Assembly (NCBI GenBank): GCA_040756375.1
Contig: JBFLZC010000028.1
Coordinates: forward strand, 1 to 64,000
Length of the DNA: 64,000 nucleotides
Direction of reading: 5' to 3'
DNA from: VGSG01 sp040756375
Lineage (GTDB): Bacteria; Desulfobacterota; Desulfomonilia; Desulfomonilales; Desulfomonilaceae
Part shown: positions 16,009 to 24,829 of the stretch, one piece after another
Position numbering within the stretch: the first letter of the stretch is position 1
Layout: every line of letters begins with the position of its first letter
Translations under genes and position numbers: made by a program
Notes under the pieces: model-generated
The model's database searches: none
What the model saw: the letters and a program-made list of their open reading frames with translations, nothing else
What the model was told of the DNA's origin: nothing

Positions 16009-16971
16009 TCACACGAGCATTCGTAGAGCGGTCCAGAGTTGCGGAATCGTCTCCCTGTGTGCGCCTCTGACGAAGAAGCTTTCACCGCCGTCGGCGACAG
16101 TGCGGACCAGCATAGTCTTCCACGGCCGAAAGTAGTACAGCGGATCATCTCGCGGGGGCTCGGCGCTATGCTCTTTTGGCAAAGCCGCAAGGTCGCACAC
16201 GAGCGTGGTGAAATCGGCTATTTGCCGGTTCTCCTGTGCCGCCACATTTCGGACCATTGCCAGGGCTTTGAGATACACTTCCGGGCCCATCACCGAACTG
16301 CCGAAGTTCATGACGACGCCGCGTTCGAGCGACTCCAATACCTTGGCGAATCGCAGGAAATCCACATAACTGCACGTGCCGTACGCTCCGCCGTCGCAAT
16401 TGGGGTGCTCATGCACAATGTCGTATCCTATGCCCACGTGGACGGTGATGGGAATTCCCAGCCGAAAACCGGCCGCGAGAATGCTGAACTCGCGGTGAGG
16501 GAAGTCCTCTTCCTGGATGATGCGTCCCACAGCTTCGCCAAGCCCACGGCGGCTCTTTGCCGCGTCGTTCACGATGTCATTTATCCTGGCGGTCTCTTTC
16601 CAGAGCCCGAAACGGCCGTCCTTTATGTAACGGGCTACACTTTCCGTGGTGGCACCGATCAGCGCAAACTCAAAGTCGTGGATGACGGTGGCTCCGTTGG
16701 TGGCGATGCAGCTCAACAAACCGCGCTCCATCATGTCGATAAGATAGCGCTGAACGCCTGCTCGAATGACATGCGCGCCCATCATCAAGACCACCGCGGA
16801 GCCTTCCTTTGCGGCACGGACTATCCGCGATGCGACTGTATGGAACTCTTGTGCAACTGACACACTCGGCTCAAGTGGCAAGATGCATGAAAGGTCCAGA
16901 TCGTGGACGCGCTCGGAAAGCGGTTCTATCCGAAGTTTTGAACGGTCGAACTCTGCTGGTTCCAGTTTCAT
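16009..16971 (-). CDS. Conserved protein, possible deoxyhypusine-synthase-like fold
   Basis: A 320-residue protein with strongly patterned motifs: VVLMMGAHVIRAGVQRYLID, CIATNGATVIHDFEFALIG, TVHVGIGYDIVHEHP, then NFGSSVMGPEVYLKALAM. These recall a family I have seen in Deltaproteobacteria and that resembles deoxyhypusine synthase in general layout (NAD-binding alpha/beta core), but the active-site Lys segment of true deoxyhypusine synthase is not seen, and bacteria lack eIF5A. The function is open; in this setting a nucleotide-sugar or glycan step is possible. It is probably co-transcribed with the genes on each side. Confidence 0.6.
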   Translation of the reverse strand: MKLEPAEFDRSKLRIEPLSERVHDLDLSCILPLEPSVSVAQEFHTVASRIVRAAKEGSAVVLMMGAHVIRAGVQRYLIDMMERGLLSCIATNGATVIHDFEFALIGATTESVARYIKDGRFGLWKETARINDIVNDAAKSRRGLGEAVGRIIQEEDFPHREFSILAAGFRLGIPITVHVGIGYDIVHEHPNCDGGAYGTCSYVDFLRFAKVLESLERGVVMNFGSSVMGPEVYLKALAMVRNVAAQENRQIADFTTLVCDLAALPKEHSAEPPRDDPLYYFRPWKTMLVRTVADGGESFFVRGAHRETIPQLWTALRMLV

Positions 16972-17029
16972 GCGAAAGAAATGCTCCCCAAATGGTCGCG
17001 ATCCCGCACGTTTCAGAGAACAAGCCTCC

Positions 17030-18103
17030 TTATCCCCTGATACGCACGATGGCGTTCTTCAGCGCCTTCGCCCATGTGCGGACCCAGGTCGGAGAGTATT
17101 TATCATAAGTACGGTAGATCGGATCATAGATTCGGAACCAATTCTTTCTCGCGATTCCTGCGAACTTTCCGGTGGCGTCCAAATACGTGGTCCAAAGGCG
17201 CTCCCTTTCCTCCGGGCGCCAGGGCATCTTGTGTTTCCAGTATTCCGTTAATGGGACGAAAAGATACGTTTCACTCAGCAGTCCGGGAAGATACTGCACA
17301 AAACCCGCGGGCAAAAGGAATTTTCGGTACCAGGGGATAATGGGTGATCGCAGGATCATGCGGCTCATGGAACCGAGCATGTCCCACCAAACGCCTTTGT
17401 CCTTATAGGCTATCTTCCTTGGCGCCATGTCAGGATGCCTTTCGTATGCCACTTGGGACCACTCGGTTCGCACGTGTAGCACCTGATCGACATACCTGAA
17501 CCGCGTCGCCAGGGCGATCTGGCACATGAACATGATATCAGGAGCCCATGAATGGGGATCGATAAGTGGGAATGCCTTCCTGAGCAACTCGGTTCGAAAC
17601 AGTCCATATATATAGAAATGATACGTCGTCCACACATTCATTTTTTTGTACAGCTCATAACGGCTCATATTGTTTGGATTGCCTGCCCCTTCAAATCGAA
17701 CCGTGTACAGTGGTTTGGCGTGCTCGTCTAGAACGTCGATGGCGCACATGGTCACACCCGATTCCGGATGCTCTTCCAGCTCCTTCACGAGAGCGCTTAC
17801 GAATCCAGGAGCCCAGTAATCATCAGCCGCGGCCCACATGAAGTACGAACCCTGAGCCTCGTGAAGCACGCGGCGGTAATTCTCATTGGCACCTTGATTC
17901 TCGGAATAGCGTAGCAACCGAATCCGGTCATCCCGGTCCGCATATTCCTGGAAAATCTCCCAGGTCCCGTCGCTTGAAGCATTGTCCGAAACGATCAGTT
18001 CGAAGTTCGGGTAATCCTGAGCAAGCAACGAATCGAGCGCCCTACGTATGAAATCTGCGCCGTTGCGTACAGGTAGACCGATGCTCACCAGAGGATCTAT
18101 CAT
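17030..18103 (-). CDS. Family 2 glycosyltransferase
   Basis: A 357-residue GT-A enzyme. The nucleotide-sugar domain is clear: VSIGLPVRNGADFIRRALDS, ELIVSDNASSDGTWEI, YFMWAAADDYW as the metal-binding DxD-like segment. The rest is a C-terminal region with aromatic clusters and no obvious transmembrane segments. It inverts the sugar linkage during glycan chain assembly at the inner face of the membrane. It is the only unmistakable glycosyltransferase in the locus. Its ATG overlaps the stop of the aminotransferase gene by four bases, so the two are translationally coupled. Confidence 0.93.
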   Translation of the reverse strand: MIDPLVSIGLPVRNGADFIRRALDSLLAQDYPNFELIVSDNASSDGTWEIFQEYADRDDRIRLLRYSENQGANENYRRVLHEAQGSYFMWAAADDYWAPGFVSALVKELEEHPESGVTMCAIDVLDEHAKPLYTVRFEGAGNPNNMSRYELYKKMNVWTTYHFYIYGLFRTELLRKAFPLIDPHSWAPDIMFMCQIALATRFRYVDQVLHVRTEWSQVAYERHPDMAPRKIAYKDKGVWWDMLGSMSRMILRSPIIPWYRKFLLPAGFVQYLPGLLSETYLFVPLTEYWKHKMPWRPEERERLWTTYLDATGKFAGIARKNWFRIYDPIYRTYDKYSPTWVRTWAKALKNAIVRIRG

Positions 18104-19245
18104 TTGAAGAATGATGTAACCCCGTCAACAACTCGTTCAACGAACACGGGATTCATGTTCGAGTGCAGGGGCAGCGTGAGAACTTGTTGCGTAACCGTAT
18201 TCGTAACACTCATGTCACCCCGACGCGCGTGCGCAAAGTATGTATGTCTGTGTACCGGAATGAAGTGAATGCCTACGTCGATATTCAGCTTTTTGAGATG
18301 CTCGATGAGCTTCTCCCTTCTTTCGTGAAGCACGCGCACACTATAAATGAATGGGGAGACATTTTGAAAATCCGTTTGCGGGACCATGAGCCCGTCGATC
18401 CGCTGAAAGGTTTGATTGTACGTCCGGCAAACCTTCTGTCTACTTTGGATAAATTCATCCACGCGTTTGAGCTGTGATATACCCACACTCGCCAGAATGT
18501 TTGTCAGGTGATAGCGGTATCCCGGTCCCAAGACGTCGTAGTCCCACGCGCGCTGGTTACGGTACCGTTCCGTAGTATCCTTATCCACACCCAGGAGCCT
18601 CAAACGGCGCAGTTGCTCGCGGTCAGATTCGTCTTGGACTATCACGCAACCACCATCTATGCTGGTGATGATCTTCACCGGATCGAAGCTGAAGCACGCA
18701 ATGTCACCGTAAGACCCAAGTTTTCTCTCGCGCAGCGCGGTTCCGAAGGCATGGCAGCAATCCTCTATTACCCGAAGGTCGTACTTGACGGCCAATCCGT
18801 AAACCCCTTCTTGATCGCAGGGTATGCCCGCAAAGTGCAGCGGCAGTATAGCCTTGGTTTTCGGCCCAATGAGAACTTCGGCTTTGTTGCAGTCAATCCC
18901 CAGATTGTCATCACGGATGTCGCACATCACCACGTCCGCGCCGGCCATGAGGACAGCCTGATGATCCGCCACATAGTTAAAGGACGGCGTTATTACTTCA
19001 TCTCCCTGGCCCACGCCTGCGGCGAGCAGCGCAATATGCAAAGCGGAGGTTCCCGTGTTTGTTGCCACCACATGACGATCAACGAGCTCAAGGTAAGCTG
19101 ATATATTATCTTCAAATTCCTTCGTAAACGCGCCCATTCCTAGCCATCCCACGTCCAAAGCGTCGGTCAAATGCTTGATAGTGTCCACCTGGATGTGAGG
19201 CTGAAAAACCGGGATCTTCAACAGAGCGCTCAATCTTTCACACAC
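18100..19245 (-). CDS. DegT/DnrJ/EryC1/StrS sugar aminotransferase
   Basis: A 381-residue PLP enzyme. NTGTSALHIAL binds the cofactor phosphate, VIEDCCHAFG supplies the Asp (D162) that pairs with the pyridine nitrogen, and CFSFDPVKIITSIDGG contains the Schiff-base Lys (K191). Lys rather than His at this point means a true aminotransferase and not a ColD/DdhC-type dehydrase. It likely puts an amino group on a 3- or 4-keto nucleotide sugar, with glutamate as donor. The GTG start overlaps the preceding gene by 16 bases and its stop overlaps the glycosyltransferase start. Confidence 0.93.
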   Translation of the reverse strand: MCERLSALLKIPVFQPHIQVDTIKHLTDALDVGWLGMGAFTKEFEDNISAYLELVDRHVVATNTGTSALHIALLAAGVGQGDEVITPSFNYVADHQAVLMAGADVVMCDIRDDNLGIDCNKAEVLIGPKTKAILPLHFAGIPCDQEGVYGLAVKYDLRVIEDCCHAFGTALRERKLGSYGDIACFSFDPVKIITSIDGGCVIVQDESDREQLRRLRLLGVDKDTTERYRNQRAWDYDVLGPGYRYHLTNILASVGISQLKRVDEFIQSRQKVCRTYNQTFQRIDGLMVPQTDFQNVSPFIYSVRVLHERREKLIEHLKKLNIDVGIHFIPVHRHTYFAHARRGDMSVTNTVTQQVLTLPLHSNMNPVFVERVVDGVTSFFK

Positions 19246-19937
19246 AGAAGATATCCGTTGGGATTTGTGGTCACGAGCAGCTTCTCTTCAAGAGACCTGT
19301 CGATCACGAACCTATCATTCCTTTTCAAGAACTCGGTCACCGCAGTTTTCGGGCTGTTGCCTGGCCCCCAGGGCCGATCCGGGAAGAAATCCGCCGGCAT
19401 ATCATCGACTGCTGTATCGAAAACCACCACGTAGCCGCCCTTTCGGACCAACGGGGAATAGAGACGAAGCTCTTCCAGTACGTGCGCGTGCTCATGCGAG
19501 GAGTCCAAGGAGACGATCACGCGATCACGGTTCCGCGCATATTCAGTCGCGATGGACACTACTTCAGGAAAAGTGGAGGACCCCTCAACTACCTGAATTC
19601 GTTTGGCCATAGGATGATCCCGGATTATCGTCCTACTGTCGGGCCGCAGCTCAACTTCTATCCCCAGAGCGAGTCCGTTTCCTCCGAGCAGCTCCAAAAG
19701 CGACGCGTAGAAAATCAGCATCCCTCCTTTGGCCACACCGGTCTCGATTATGAGATCCGGTTTAACCTTCCAGACTATCTCCTGCATGGCCATCATATCC
19801 TGGGGGAACTGTATTACCTTTACGCCCAGCCATTCAAAGTTGTAGGAATAGCCGTGCGTATTTGCAGCGATCAGCCATGCCTTCGATAGCTCAGCCATAC
19901 ATTTATCCGGCATTTCACAACCTGCTTGTTGGGTCAT
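19230..19937 (-). CDS. CmcI/rhamnosyl O-methyltransferase family protein
   Basis: A 235-residue protein of the cephalosporin hydroxylase (CmcI) family, which in practice are SAM-dependent O-methyltransferases. Visible are LIIETGVAKGGMLIFYASLL as SAM motif I, LALGIEVELRP as motif II, VIVSLDSSHEHAHVLEEL with the metal- or substrate-binding D-S-H-H cluster, and GGYVVVFDTAVDD. It probably methylates a glycan hydroxyl. Its ATG overlaps the stop of the radical SAM gene (ATGA), so translation is coupled; it overlaps the aminotransferase start by 16 bases. Confidence 0.88.
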   Translation of the reverse strand: MTQQAGCEMPDKCMAELSKAWLIAANTHGYSYNFEWLGVKVIQFPQDMMAMQEIVWKVKPDLIIETGVAKGGMLIFYASLLELLGGNGLALGIEVELRPDSRTIIRDHPMAKRIQVVEGSSTFPEVVSIATEYARNRDRVIVSLDSSHEHAHVLEELRLYSPLVRKGGYVVVFDTAVDDMPADFFPDRPWGPGNSPKTAVTEFLKRNDRFVIDRSLEEKLLVTTNPNGYLLCVKD

Positions 19938-21505
19938 TTCCTTGGCGCGAAATGGAGTTTTGCGTTATAGGCGATACGGTTCCTGATTACGCCGACCAGC
20001 TCCTTGATCAGGTACGGCAGAAAAGCCATGCTCAGAAGGTACGGCCGCTTCCTGCCGAAACCGTGACGTCGCAAAAAAAGCGCGACCTTACGCTGCCATG
20101 AGCCCTTCAAAATCATGGACAGAAGCAGCGCGTACCACGTATGAACATTCGCCGGTAGGCTCTGGGGATTCTCAGCTTGGATCATCTGATATATCGGAGT
20201 GCCGGGAAAAGGTTGAAGCTTAAATATAAAAGTGTCGGCATACGGAAGCCGGCTTGAAAAATCCAACCCCTCCTGCAAATGCCGCTCGGTCTCGAATGGA
20301 TTTCGATAAATGAGATGATAAGAAAAATCTACACCCACTTCACGCAAGGTCTCAGCAAACTCCACTATGCGACTCGCCGAAAGTTGCCTACGATAGAGAT
20401 TCTCCCTAATCTCTTGTGAACCTGACTGGATGCCAACCATGGTTACGCACAGCCCCACATTCTTCAACTCCCTGATCGTGTCGGGGGAATGAAACTCCGG
20501 CCGGATGAAGGCGAAAAACGGCAGTCCGATTTGAGCTTTGTACTGGGCGAGAAACTCGCGCACCCAAGCAGGAGAAATGGGGAACACCTCGTCCTTGAAG
20601 CGAATAAATTTGGCCCCGCGCTCCTTGGCTAGACGTACTTCTTGTAGCACAACGTCGAGGCTCCTTAGCCGGTACTTGGCACAAAACTGCCCGGAGTGTT
20701 CTTTGTATAGATGGTTGTACTTGCCCGAGAGACAGTAAGTACAACTCAGCGGGCAACCGCGTGCGGCAAAACAATCATAAACTTTTTCGTTGTAAAACTC
20801 TTTACCGAGGCGAAGTTTCCCTTTGTGGATCACGTACTTGTTCTCTACGGCGAAATCCGGAAACGGCAACAGATTCATCTCTCGCGAAGAGATCGGTGGA
20901 GCAACAGGATTCCTCGCGATCCCGTCGGTATCACGGTAAATCAAGTTTGTCGCCTTCGTGGGCGGAACGTCAGACAGCAGAGCCGCGCAGAGATCACGAA
21001 TAGCTGCTTCACCTTCGCCAAAACAAACATAGTCCGAAAACTCGAGAAATTTCTCAGGCTCCAGAGTAGGTCCCCATCCCCCGGCCACAATGGGGATGTC
21101 GGCATACTCTTGCTTTATGAGGGGGAATATCTTGCTGCATGGCTCGTATGCAAAAGATCTCGTGCTCAGGCAAATGGCATCGGGCTTGATTTGTCCGATC
21201 AAGGACAACATCAGTTCTATTTCATGAAGCGTTATTGGATCCACCGCATACATGGAACCGCGGAGCAGACCGTTGAAAAAATACTGATAGGTAGAATACT
21301 CATCTTTGCTGCTCCATATGGGAACATACGAAGTTTCTCCCTTGAATATGAGGAGATGCGATTCGAGACCACATTGCTTCACTATGGACGACAACAACCT
21401 GACGCCGTAACAGATCTCGTCATAGAGTGTTATGAACAATACCTTCTTCACTTTGACCGATTTCTTAGGTTGGTTCAGCTCTGTGCCGATTCTCGCTGAG
21501 TTCAC
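19934..21505 (-). CDS. B12-binding-domain radical SAM protein
   Basis: A 523-residue enzyme: a cobalamin-binding-like domain in residues 18-185 (KKVLFITLYDEICYGVR, ICLSTRSFAYEPC, IVAGGWGPTLEP, VCFGEGEAAIRDL), then a radical SAM core with CFAARGCPLSCTYC (CX3CX2C) and KFIRFKDEVFPIS. It is longer than the radical SAM gene at 9071 and not its close paralogue. The GTG start directly follows the stop of the acyltransferase gene. The reaction is unknown; cobalamin-dependent members methylate unreactive carbons or rearrange sugars and lipids. Confidence 0.9.
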   Translation of the reverse strand: MNSARIGTELNQPKKSVKVKKVLFITLYDEICYGVRLLSSIVKQCGLESHLLIFKGETSYVPIWSSKDEYSTYQYFFNGLLRGSMYAVDPITLHEIELMLSLIGQIKPDAICLSTRSFAYEPCSKIFPLIKQEYADIPIVAGGWGPTLEPEKFLEFSDYVCFGEGEAAIRDLCAALLSDVPPTKATNLIYRDTDGIARNPVAPPISSREMNLLPFPDFAVENKYVIHKGKLRLGKEFYNEKVYDCFAARGCPLSCTYCLSGKYNHLYKEHSGQFCAKYRLRSLDVVLQEVRLAKERGAKFIRFKDEVFPISPAWVREFLAQYKAQIGLPFFAFIRPEFHSPDTIRELKNVGLCVTMVGIQSGSQEIRENLYRRQLSASRIVEFAETLREVGVDFSYHLIYRNPFETERHLQEGLDFSSRLPYADTFIFKLQPFPGTPIYQMIQAENPQSLPANVHTWYALLLSMILKGSWQRKVALFLRRHGFGRKRPYLLSMAFLPYLIKELVGVIRNRIAYNAKLHFAPRK

Positions 21506-22195
21506 TCAAGGGCTGGACGGGCCATCTTGAAGTCTTTCGGACAAGATCTGTGCCGGATTTCCCGCAACCACAAGATTGTCCGCGATGTCTTTCGTTACCA
21601 CCGATCCGGCGCCCACGACGACGTTCTTCCCGATATTTAGCCGAGGGAGCACCACAGCCGCTGCGCCAATCATGGTAAACGCGTCCACCGTGACTTCACC
21701 GGCCAAAATAGAACCTGGCGCAAGATGTACACCGTCACCGATCTTGCAGTCATGTTCTACAATGGCCCCGGTGTTGACGATGCAAGCCTCTCCGATTCGT
21801 GCGCTAGCTCCAACTGCCGCATGAGCAAGGATTTGACTTCCCTCTCCCACCGAAATGCCTTCCGCCAGAGAAGCTCGCGGATGAATTGCCACTATCGGCC
21901 GGAGTCCGTGGTCAGCAAGATATCGTTGTATTTGTAGTCTGTCTTGGCCTCGAGACCCGCCGATAGCCACGAGGCAATACACCTCGTCTTCAAGGGCCTT
22001 TGTGCTGGACAGCCATAGACTGAAACCGGACTCGCCGTGGTAAAGCGGTACAGTACTAAAGGGAGAGCGGAGATCAACATTGTTATCAAACAACGCTACC
22101 AGCCGATATCCCTGCGGTCGGAGGCAGTCCCACAGGACCTTTGCCTGTCCTGCCGCGCCCCAGAAGACTATCGGCTTTTCCCGGGCATCACTCAT
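21506..22195 (-). CDS. NeuD/PglD-type sugar O- or N-acyltransferase
   Basis: A 229-residue protein with an N-terminal Rossmann-like unit (PIVFWGAAGQAKVLWDCL, LVALFDNN) and a C-terminal left-handed beta helix of hexapeptide repeats (VGEGSQILAHAAVGASARIG, VNTGAIVEHDCKIG, VHLAPGSILAGEV). HD in IVEHDCKIG is the usual catalytic His. Enzymes of this shape acetylate amino sugars or sialic-acid-like sugars with acetyl-CoA. ATG 22195 is preferred since earlier residues lack family likeness. An aminotransferase two genes downstream could supply the amino sugar substrate. Confidence 0.9.
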   Translation of the reverse strand: MSDAREKPIVFWGAAGQAKVLWDCLRPQGYRLVALFDNNVDLRSPFSTVPLYHGESGFSLWLSSTKALEDEVYCLVAIGGSRGQDRLQIQRYLADHGLRPIVAIHPRASLAEGISVGEGSQILAHAAVGASARIGEACIVNTGAIVEHDCKIGDGVHLAPGSILAGEVTVDAFTMIGAAAVVLPRLNIGKNVVVGAGSVVTKDIADNLVVAGNPAQILSERLQDGPSSP

Positions 22196-22285
22196 ATCGG
22201 GTTCTTGGTAACAGGTTCGCTGACCACCTGCCGGGGCCGGCGTATGAAGCATCGAATGAGTTACAAATGCAGTGAGGCAAGATTC

Positions 22286-23008
22286 CTATTTCTCCGCACT
22301 GATAATCCAATAACTGAGGTATTTGTGATTCTCTTCGCCGAAGACGCGCGTGTATTGGCCGATCCAGCACCGAGCGAATGGCGAAAAGTATTGTCGGATA
22401 TGTGTTTCGTCCTGGAAAACGAAATAGGTTGCGCCGATTCTTTCCTTTTCGATGTGCCTTTCATTGACCCTTATGACCTCGGGCGATAGCCAATCTACGT
22501 AGCCTTGGTCAATAAACCAGTAGTCCGGCCGAACTACTGTGGCCAGAAAGCGTCCTCCAGGCTTTAGGACGCGATGTACCTCGGATATGATTGTTCTCAT
22601 GGCTTCAGAGGTTGAATTCAGATGCAACGCTTCCATGGAAATAACGTGGCTGAACATCCGATCCGGGAAGGTGAGTTGAGGTGGCTCGAAGAGCGACAAA
22701 TGAACACGGCCGGCCCAGCCTTTTTTCTTGAGCTGCTTTTCGCTCAATAGCCCTGCACGGGTGACGTCTACGCCCCAGTATTGAAACCCCTGATCCAGGA
22801 AGACTCCGGCGGACTGACTGAAACCGCAACCTACGTCCAGCACACGCTTGACGCGATGACGAGTGCGTGCATAACCCAGCAACCAGGCTACAACTATCTC
22901 ATCCGGATATTTTCGGACAGCTCCTTTTTTTCGAAGCCATCTGAACATCCCTGCCCATACGTCACTGTTGACAGCCAAGGGGCTTTCAACGGTTGCATGC
23001 TTTGGCAT
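22286..23008 (-). CDS. Class I SAM-dependent methyltransferase
   Basis: A 240-residue protein with SAM motif I VKRVLDVGCGFSQSAGVFLD, motif II YWGVDVTRAGLLSEKQL, FSHVISMEALHLN and the post-motif LKPGGRFLATVV. The order and spacing match small-molecule methyltransferases of the UbiE/sugar type. It is separated from the rfbC-like gene upstream by a repeat-filled gap of 233 bases. The likely substrate is a sugar of the polysaccharide; no more can be said. Confidence 0.88.
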   Translation of the reverse strand: MPKHATVESPLAVNSDVWAGMFRWLRKKGAVRKYPDEIVVAWLLGYARTRHRVKRVLDVGCGFSQSAGVFLDQGFQYWGVDVTRAGLLSEKQLKKKGWAGRVHLSLFEPPQLTFPDRMFSHVISMEALHLNSTSEAMRTIISEVHRVLKPGGRFLATVVRPDYWFIDQGYVDWLSPEVIRVNERHIEKERIGATYFVFQDETHIRQYFSPFARCWIGQYTRVFGEENHKYLSYWIISAEK

Positions 23009-23123
23009 TACACTCTGGCTTTCTCATTGTGTCCAGTTGCCGTACCCGAGCCGAAGGCCCGTTTTCTGGCACTTCGCGACTCTTACCGGCCTTTCTCCAA
23101 AGGATTGTTTCTTTTGCTCCGCA

Positions 23124-23262
23124 AGCCCCCAGGCGGTCTCTTCCTCTACTTGAGGCCACCTGGGGAAGAAGAGGTGCATCTTTGCTTATCAGTCACCCGG
23201 CAATGAATTGCCGGGCTACTTTCAATCGCCCCGTTGGGGCTTCAGCGGAGTTGAATGAATAA
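23124..23262. repeat. Palindromic repeat reaching into the 3' end of rfbC
   Basis: From the left: CCCCCAGGCGGTC and a weak GGCCACCTGGGGA partner, then CACCCGGCAATG-AATTGCCGGGC, then CGCCCCGTTGGGGC, then a tail that reads on the minus strand as the last codons of the rfbC-like gene. A second copy in opposite orientation lies at 57997-58145 and matches over more than 100 bases, including the coding tail. The gap 23009-23241 holds no gene. Confidence 0.8.
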
Positions 23263-23820
23263 TCCATTCTCCAAAGAGAGCTCGGAAAGCATTGGCAGAC
23301 CTTGGTCTCTGGTTGAAACAATCGGATTCGGCAGCGGCCAAACTATCCCGACTTCAGGATCGTCGAACCGGAGACCTCGTTCGGCCTCAGCACGGTAAAA
23401 AGCAGAAATCATGTACAAGACTTCGCTGTTGTCTTCGAAGGTTTGGAAGCCGTGCGCGAATCCTTTTGGGATGTACAGGCTCCAGCGATTATCAGCGGAA
23501 AGCTCCAGAGCGGTCCAGTGTTTGAAGGTCGGGGACGCGGGCCTCAAATCCACGATCACATCGTATACAGAGCCTCGGGTGCAGCGAACGAGCTTGACCT
23601 CTTCATGAGGCGGAGCCTGGAAGTGCATGCCTCGCAACGTCCCCTTCTTCTTATTGAACGAAATGCTGCTTTGGACAAAATCAGTGACAAGGCCCCGTTC
23701 CTCAAATTCTTTGCGGCAAAAAGTTCTAGCGAAAAACCCACGCTCGTCCATATTAGGTGCGAGGTCTATAAGGTACGCTCCAGGTATTTCAGTCTGCGTA
23801 AAGATCACTACGCTCAACAC
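23242..23820 (-). CDS. rfbC: RfbC-like 3,5-epimerase of 4-keto-6-deoxy sugars
   Basis: A 192-residue cupin-fold epimerase. Family hallmarks are DERGFFARTFCRKEF, the catalytic His in LRGMHFQAPP, VDLRPASPTFKHW and YIPKGFAHGFQTFED. RfbC normally acts on dTDP-4-keto-6-deoxyglucose, but no dTDP-sugar genes (rfbA, rfbB, rfbD) are in the window while the CDP-glucose genes rfbF and rfbG are, so the substrate may be a CDP-4-keto-6-deoxy sugar. GTG 23820 is used; a GTG four codons in is possible. The last six residues LFIQLR and the stop are contributed by an intergenic repeat, an unusual ending. Confidence 0.88.
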   Translation of the reverse strand: MLSVVIFTQTEIPGAYLIDLAPNMDERGFFARTFCRKEFEERGLVTDFVQSSISFNKKKGTLRGMHFQAPPHEEVKLVRCTRGSVYDVIVDLRPASPTFKHWTALELSADNRWSLYIPKGFAHGFQTFEDNSEVLYMISAFYRAEAERGLRFDDPEVGIVWPLPNPIVSTRDQGLPMLSELSLENGLFIQLR

Positions 23821-23857
23821 AATTTCTTAAGCGAGATGGATGGACCCATAAACCTCG

Positions 23858-24742
23858 TTAGGTCTTGTAATGACGAGATCTTGGTACCGTGCAGGTAGCG
23901 CAATGCTCGAGGTCTCGGGTTCTGTTTTCAAGTATCATGCGGCGATAATGCCTGAATATGGCGCCATTGTATATCTCACGTGGGTCCGAATTAAGCACAT
24001 TGCCTAAATCATAGAACCCATTGTCATCCGCACAGCATAGTCCCACGCTCCCATCTGAATATATGAGCATTCTGTCAAATACGTCCCTACACAAATATCC
24101 TGTTGGGTTGATTCCGTCGCGCACGTCTCTCCTTCCATAATTCTCGTCTTTACCCCCCCAGTTGTGAATGTCGAACCTCAGGACACTGTCGCCAAACTTC
24201 TTGTTCAACTGACTTTCCCAGTATTCCTTGAATTCGGGCCATTCCCTCTCATTCTCTTGCTGGCAAATGAAGCGCACAAGCACCCTAGTTCTTCCACATT
24301 CGTTTCTGAGTTGGATGAAGTGCTGAACATTGGAAACCACTAGGCTGAAATCGGTTCCGACGCGTATGGCCTCATGTGTATCCTTTGTAAGTCCATCCAC
24401 ACTACAGATAATTGTGTCCAATCCTGCTTCTAAGAGCCTTCGTGCTGTTGCGTCATTGAGCTCTGTACAATTACTGGCAAATCCCGCGCCCCTAAAGCCA
24501 AGTTCCTTGGCTATTCGCACCTTGTCAGCGAGCGTGAGGTCCAGCAAGGGTTCGCCGCAGCCGTGGAGTGTCAAGAATTGGATTTTGTCCACATAGGGCT
24601 TAAATTTATACAAAATGCCGCGGAATTCCTGTATCGACATCACGCGTGACTTGCGCGTCCAGGACGGAAACGTGCACATGACGCACCGGGCGGTGCAGGC
24701 ACCATTTAGGGTCTCAATTTGGACGTGTTTTGGAATAAGCAT
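23858..24742 (-). CDS. Radical SAM / SPASM-type protein
   Basis: A 294-residue enzyme. The N-terminal ETLNGACTARCVMCTFP carries the radical SAM CX3CX2C ligands; LTLHGCGEPLLD and DTIICSVDGLTK are further core strands. The C-terminal part has extra cysteines (MLIYSDGSVGLCCADDNG, then HCATCTVPRS) typical of a short SPASM or twitch domain binding a second cluster. The protein has low GC compared with its neighbours, hinting at recent acquisition. Function is unknown; similar enzymes in glycan loci modify or link small peptides or sugars. Confidence 0.85.
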   Translation of the reverse strand: MLIPKHVQIETLNGACTARCVMCTFPSWTRKSRVMSIQEFRGILYKFKPYVDKIQFLTLHGCGEPLLDLTLADKVRIAKELGFRGAGFASNCTELNDATARRLLEAGLDTIICSVDGLTKDTHEAIRVGTDFSLVVSNVQHFIQLRNECGRTRVLVRFICQQENEREWPEFKEYWESQLNKKFGDSVLRFDIHNWGGKDENYGRRDVRDGINPTGYLCRDVFDRMLIYSDGSVGLCCADDNGFYDLGNVLNSDPREIYNGAIFRHYRRMILENRTRDLEHCATCTVPRSRHYKT

Positions 24743-24829
24743 CTTTCACTTTCCCGGAAAAGCAATACTTGCCGTTTGTGCAAGAGATTGCCAGCTATTC
24801 ACCGATCCAACAGATTCCTCGATAGGAGT

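Noticed and set aside
18100..19245. Possible ColD/DdhC-type sugar dehydrase
   Set aside because: The Schiff-base position has Lys and not His, so it is an aminotransferase.
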